Made by a program: the position numbers and the translations under genes
The notes under the pieces: generated by a model
Database searches by the model: none
The model's input: the letters and a program-made list of their open reading frames with translations, nothing else
What the model was told of the DNA's origin: nothing
Shown here: positions 63,501-64,000 of the stretch, piece by piece
Numbering within the stretch: position 1 is the first letter of the stretch
Layout of the letters: every line of letters starts with the position of its first letter
From: an uncultured Clostridia bacterium
Lineage (GTDB): Bacteria; Bacillota; Clostridia; Oscillospirales; CAG-272
Assembly: GCA_944392615.1 (NCBI GenBank)
Contig: CALXXF010000008.1
Location: forward strand, 1 to 64,000
DNA: 64,000 nt
Reading direction: 5' to 3'

Positions 63501-64000
63501 CATTGAGAAACAGAAGCCCTGATTATCTCTGTGTATTATAAAATCAAAATCAATCGTGTATTTTGTGCCGGAATATAGTTCTTTAGAAGCATAGCTTATC
63601 CACTTGGCGTCGTCAAATGCGCTGTCGCCGAGAAGGCCTGTTTCAAATGCTGAACTTGAGGAATATTCATTTTTTCCATCATTGTCCCAGACAGAAAGCT
63701 CCCATACGTATTCAGTTGATGATAAGAGGGGATCCCCGTCGTATTTTATTCCCACCGAATCTGCCGACAAGACTTTTCCGCTGTCCCAGGAGATAATATC
63801 CCCGTTTTTGACAATTATTCTGTAGGCTGACTGTGCCCACCCCATGACATCAGATTTTACCTTCCAGCTGAAGACCGGCTGTTCATTATCTATGCCAACA
63901 GGACGGACAAGAGCCTCAGTCAACATATCATATATCACTGCTTCCACCCCCTCAGGTAAGTCGACGTTGTCACCGTCTGTTGTAGTTGAAGTGCCCTCTT
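60576..64000 (-). CDS. GH78 alpha-L-rhamnosidase, start beyond the window
   Basis: At least 1140 residues are visible; the frame is open through the right edge, where a Thr-rich TSTTTDGDN linker (as in the other lipoproteins here) suggests a secreted, probably lipid-anchored protein. Order: Ig-like N-domain (RPVGIDNEQPVFSWKV), an inserted LamG/concanavalin-like domain (about residues 110-330 of the visible part), the rhamnosidase N-domain, the (alpha/alpha)6 catalytic barrel with DCPQRDERQGWTAD carrying the acid/base residues, and a C-terminal beta-sandwich. It removes alpha-L-rhamnose from plant glycans or rhamnogalacturonan. The catalytic motif is intact. A GTG at 63947 is not the true start. 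Confidence 0.92.
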   Translation of the reverse strand, partial: EGTSTTTDGDNVDLPEGVEAVIYDMLTEALVRPVGIDNEQPVFSWKVKSDVMGWAQSAYRIIVKNGDIISWDSGKVLSADSVGIKYDGDPLLSSTEYVWELSVWDNDGKNEYSSSSAFETGLLGDSAFDDAKWISYASKELYSGTKYTIDFDFIIHRDNQGFCFSMQDSGTFIMWQVNTYDSAGKVFLRPHFKSGGNWTAYPGGPGNVSAVDITDAVGYSGNITGKIIHERIEVDGRVVKTYFGKDEDSLTLASTYTHSQVIPLINIGFRHSSEANTACEVASYDNIVIKDGDGNLIYENDFSDSSDLSFSGSSSVSLENGMIKVGSESTMGESILVRNEDGGLPAFRKTFAVREGLVSAKLYTSGLGVYESFVNGQRVGRVLDDGTVVYHELKPGFTEASDRKFYNTYEIVSFLSEGSDNTLSAVVSSGWWSDAAAAGYGKDDAYLAKLILTYDDGTKETIVTDGTWKSARASAVIYADIFTGESYDARVDESWMLPEFDDSDWENAKINNEFKGEICAWIGSYISVRDELGLDAKSVVIYDGVNGSSSTAYGTVNVVRTYGDEKFTLSPGETALIDFGQNFAGWESFSVEGKAGTRLTIIHGEMLNDENGAHSRGNDGPEGSIYNANYRSAAATTTYILSGDGIEEYHPSFTFYGFRYIEITADAEVTIHSVDGQVVTSVEKDTGFLETSDDDVNQLISNIRWGQYSNYLSVPTDCPQRDERQGWTADTQVFSKAGSYMAFSKSFLEKFMADMRDSQNAQGAYPGTAPTGEYAGAGWGGTGWADAGIIVPYNLYVMYGDTSVILENWESMQKYVDGFLARTGKKGPSSIWGDWLAYESNDAEIQAMLAVCFYAWDALMMSEMAEAIGHYDEAERYTALYETEKEYFQSMYVRSDGRLKRQEQTACLYALYLDLLPDEQSVEAVKEQLVNNISRNRNRLQTGFLGTAIILPTLTKIGRSDIAYTLLLQHSNPSWLYSVDQGATTIWERWNSYTIESGFGDVSMNSFNHYAYGAVASWMFESLAGIGADPDNPGFKHILFAPQPDDRLSVKASYDSAYGVITAESSYDGDIWTYKCSLPANTTAEIRIPVSDAGDVVVNGKAASELSLSCDGIEFAGIESGVAVFNAVSYSFTFSVNMAG

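Noticed and set aside
1-64000. tRNA, rRNA, insertion sequences or prophage genes
   Set aside because: No cloverleaf, rRNA core, transposase or phage structural motif was seen by reading; a dedicated tRNA scan would be the decisive test for tRNAs.

Overview
The window looks like the chromosome of an anaerobic, endospore-forming member of the Clostridia (Bacillota). The evidence is a complete spoIIIAA-AH operon, a PASTA-domain Ser/Thr kinase with its PP2C phosphatase, the Gram-positive rimP-nusA-ylxR-ylxQ-infB operon, anaerobe enzymes (superoxide reductase with a rubredoxin-type protein, a four-subunit 2-oxoacid:ferredoxin oxidoreductase, pyruvate phosphate dikinase), lipoproteins with Thr-rich linkers, and frequent TTG starts. 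I cannot place it more precisely. No tRNA, rRNA, CRISPR array, transposase or prophage is visible. Two genes are cut by the window ends: a rubredoxin-type gene on the left and a GH78 rhamnosidase on the right.

Layout. 0-4.4 kb (+): oxygen defence (rubredoxin domain, superoxide reductase), a P-loop ATPase, then korDABC. 4.5-10.9 kb (-): a Cys-rich probable spore-coat protein, a small P-loop protein, pgi, a D,D-carboxypeptidase and an ABC-F ATPase. 10.9-13.7 kb (+): membrane-anchored SGNH hydrolase plus DUF4358 lipoprotein, then L-serine dehydratase behind its own promoter and a terminator-like leader hairpin. 13.8-16.5 kb (-): metal ABC transporter (permease and ATPase) with a Fur-family-like operator at its promoter, then radC. 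16.6-22.0 kb (+): a tight three-gene operon of a TerB-N/TerB-C protein, a BrxD-like (DUF2791) ATPase and an Lhr-like SF2 helicase. This is the best candidate for an incompletely understood system. 22.2-38.1 kb (-): ygiQ, infB-ylxQ-ylxR-nusA-rimP, a zinc-ribbon protein, a nuclease/phosphatase-fold enzyme, a PrsA-like lipoprotein, mfd, pth and a GlmU reduced to its acetyltransferase half. 38.4-44.2 kb (+): ppdK, a cytoplasmic sulfatase, and a two-repeat lipoprotein gene broken by one in-frame TAG. 44.4-52.8 kb (-): aldo/keto reductase, a VTT-type membrane protein, hemW-lepA, prkC-prpC, rlmN. 53.1-64 kb (-): a secreted GH76-type glycosidase with four exact-period 21-bp repeats in its leader, spoIIIAH-AA, and a large GH78 rhamnosidase.

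How it fits together: most of the window is core machinery (translation, transcription-repair coupling, cell wall, sporulation, glycolysis/gluconeogenesis, reductive 2-oxoacid metabolism) with plant- or glycan-degradation genes set between. Many vegetative promoters are unusually clear (TTGnnn-17-TATAAT), which helped fix several starts. Two sites upstream of sporulation-type genes resemble mother-cell (sigma-E/sigma-K) promoters. All functions are inferred from sequence recognition; no database search or alignment was run.
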